From the NCBI RefSeq assembly GCF_004006175.1, contig NZ_CP033219.1:1426001-1490000 (forward strand): a DNA stretch of 64,000 nt, read 5' to 3'. This stretch comes from Parasedimentitalea marina (lineage in GTDB: Bacteria; Pseudomonadota; Alphaproteobacteria; Rhodobacterales; Rhodobacteraceae). A program made the translations under genes and the position numbers. This document shows, one piece after another, positions 62,497 through 64,000 of the stretch (positions are counted from its first letter, which is position 1; the number at the start of each line of letters is the position of its first letter). Below the pieces are notes generated by a model that had not been told where the DNA came from, did no database searches, and saw only the letters and a list, made by a program, of their open reading frames with translations.

Positions 62497-64000
62497 GATG
62501 CGTCCTCCAGAATTAAGCCGGCCGCCCGATGGGCCAGCATCATGGTTGGGGCATTGGTATTACCCGAGGTAATATTGGGAAACACTGATGCATCCACGAC
62601 CCTAAGCCCTGCCACGCCGTGCACCTTCAGTCGGGGACAGACCACCGAGTCACTGGTATCTTCACCCATTCGGCAAGTCCCAACAGGATGAAAAACAGTG
62701 CCACAACGTTCCCGGAAGTCCGTAAGGATTTCCTTTGGTGACATACTGCGCAAGTCGGGGTCCATGGCGTTTTCCACCAGCCGCCCCAGAGCGTTGGTCG
62801 CGATCAGCTGCTGACACAGCTTACCGCCGGCCATGACCTGCCTTTGGTCCTCATCAGATGACAAAGAATTGGGATGGATCAGTGGCGGTGCCTCAGGGTC
62901 TTGGGCGCTGATATCGATCCGTCCTCGGCTGGTGGGTCGCGACGGCTGAAAACCCAAGATGAAACCAGGGAAAGGGTCCGGCTGTACCACGGTGCGTTTG
63001 CCGTTCGAGGTTGTGGTGTAAGTGACCGGATTGAAATAGAGCTGTTGATCAGGGTACTCGATCTCTGTTGTCGACCTGAAATAACCGCCACATTGGTTCA
63101 CCGAAAGCGACAGCGGCCCGCGTCTTGTCATGGCATACTGCAAAGCTGCGCGCAGCTTGCCGTGGAAGGGCCTTAATACGTTGTTCAATGTCGGCTCTGT
63201 CGCGCGGAAGTAATAGTTTATACCCAGGTGATCCTGCAGGTGGCCACCCACATTCGGATTATCCAGGATCGGCGTGATCCCATGAGATTTCAGCAGCCCC
63301 ACTGGGCCGATGCCCGACAGTTGAAGAATTCGCGGCGACGTCACGGTGCCTGCTGAAAGAATGATCTCTCGCCCAGCCGTGTACTGTATAAGGCGCCCCT
63401 TGTGCCGAACCTGCACCGAGGTGGCTTTGCCTGCCTCGATCCCGAGGTTCTCAACCAACGCGCCGGTCAAAAGGGTGACATTCGGCCGCTTTAGGGCTGG
63501 TGCCAAAAAGGCACGCGCTGAATGCATGCGCCGCCCGCCGCTGGTGTTGATCTGGTAAGCTGTAGCGCCTTCATTGTCCAAGCCATTGATATCGTCGGTA
63601 GCAGGCAGACCTAGTTCTTGTGTTGCGGCAAAGAAATGCCGATTTGAGGGATGGATCTGGTCCGATACATCCTGCACGTGCAGTGGCCCCGTGCCCCGTC
63701 GGCTGCCGTCCGGCTTGATTTGAGTTTCCAGCGCCTCATAAGTTTCCAGCGCCGCCGCCCAGTTCCAGCCGGTCGCACCAGCCGCCGCCCAATCATCAAA
63801 GTCTTTCGGCAGTCCGCGTGCATAGACCAGCGCGTTGATGGCGCCGGACCCACCAACGACCTTGCCCCGGGGCCAATAACCCTTTCGGCCAGCCAGTGCT
63901 TCCTCAGCTACGGTGTCGTATTTCCAGTTCACCTTGGGGTCATGGAAAGATTTGCCATATCCAAGAGGCAGCGAAATCCACGGCGACCTGCCGCGACCTC
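62493..64000 (-). CDS. GMC-family FAD oxidoreductase, N-terminal part cut by window end
   Basis: The frame is open to the last base, so the gene continues beyond the window; about 502 residues are seen. They match choline dehydrogenase-type GMC flavoproteins: PWISLPLGYGKSFHDPKV and GGSGAINALVYARG near the top, ILSAGTVTSPRILQLSGIG in the middle and the active-site FHPVGTCRMGED near the C-terminus. Family members oxidise alcohols to aldehydes. It is upstream of the enolase-superfamily gene, so both probably act on the same carbon source. The dinucleotide-binding N-terminus lies outside. Confidence 0.93.
   Translation of the reverse strand, partial: GRGRSPWISLPLGYGKSFHDPKVNWKYDTVAEEALAGRKGYWPRGKVVGGSGAINALVYARGLPKDFDDWAAAGATGWNWAAALETYEALETQIKPDGSRRGTGPLHVQDVSDQIHPSNRHFFAATQELGLPATDDINGLDNEGATAYQINTSGGRRMHSARAFLAPALKRPNVTLLTGALVENLGIEAGKATSVQVRHKGRLIQYTAGREIILSAGTVTSPRILQLSGIGPVGLLKSHGITPILDNPNVGGHLQDHLGINYYFRATEPTLNNVLRPFHGKLRAALQYAMTRRGPLSLSVNQCGGYFRSTTEIEYPDQQLYFNPVTYTTTSNGKRTVVQPDPFPGFILGFQPSRPTSRGRIDISAQDPEAPPLIHPNSLSSDEDQRQVMAGGKLCQQLIATNALGRLVENAMDPDLRSMSPKEILTDFRERCGTVFHPVGTCRMGEDTSDSVVCPRLKVHGVAGLRVVDASVFPNITSGNTNAPTMMLAHRAAGLILEDAS

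Overview
The window looks like a chromosomal segment of an alphaproteobacterium of the Rhodobacterales, most likely the marine Roseobacter group. This is inferred from the housekeeping genes and their order (sufT-sufA, tpiA, tgt, lon, glnE, metY, modABC), from a lysine/proline-rich HU-like protein, from TRAP transport, and from two copies of an intergenic motif that I recall as common in this order. No rRNA gene, CRISPR array or intact insertion sequence is visible. One tRNA gene (Thr, TGT anticodon) is present.

Bases 1-40,500 are mostly core genome. They run: TRAP permease end; outer-membrane barrel; Fe-S assembly factors SufT and SufA; triosephosphate isomerase; an NfeD/SPFH membrane pair; queuosine enzyme Tgt; Lon protease; a Leu/Glu/Phe/Val-type dehydrogenase with a divergent Lrp regulator; HU-like protein; a GFA protein; a MASE3 hybrid histidine kinase; GlnE. 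Then comes an accessory stretch: a nitrilase-superfamily hydrolase plus a creatinase/M24-fold protein under a divergent GntR regulator, and a periplasmic group made of a PafA-like phosphatase, a formylglycine sulfatase and an eight-heme cytochrome c with C-terminal repeats. After it lie an Lrp/PAS pair, a large single-pass protein with a PilP/GspC-like tail, a SIMPL protein, MetY with a possible coupled micro-ORF, a glycosyltransferase-like protein and the molybdate transporter ModABC.

Bases 40,534-52,797 are a mobile region at tRNA-Thr. A 9.2-kb element (about 40,610-49,857) is bounded by a 37-bp repeat of the tRNA 3' end and has matching integrase-type sites just inside both ends. It carries a tyrosine integrase, a translationally coupled DUF5343-like/HEPN pair, a polytopic membrane protein, a serine recombinase preceded by a repeat-rich res-like region, a P-loop helicase-like protein behind a 1-kb non-coding tract, and a small soluble/membrane protein pair. 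It has no structural phage genes. Directly beside it lies a second, decayed phage-like element with its own integrase, an excisionase-like gene, an HD hydrolase and a 5'-truncated DUF2303 gene. The first element is the best candidate here for an undescribed system.

Bases 53,301-64,000 return to chromosomal metabolism: a LysR regulator divergent from two cytochrome P460 genes, a broken 5-aminolevulinate synthase fragment, an FMN glutamate-synthase-like oxidoreductase followed by an acetolactate-synthase-like ThDP enzyme and an aldehyde dehydrogenase, and finally an enolase-superfamily enzyme overlapping a GMC oxidoreductase that leaves the window. All calls come from reading the sequence by eye; no database search was run.
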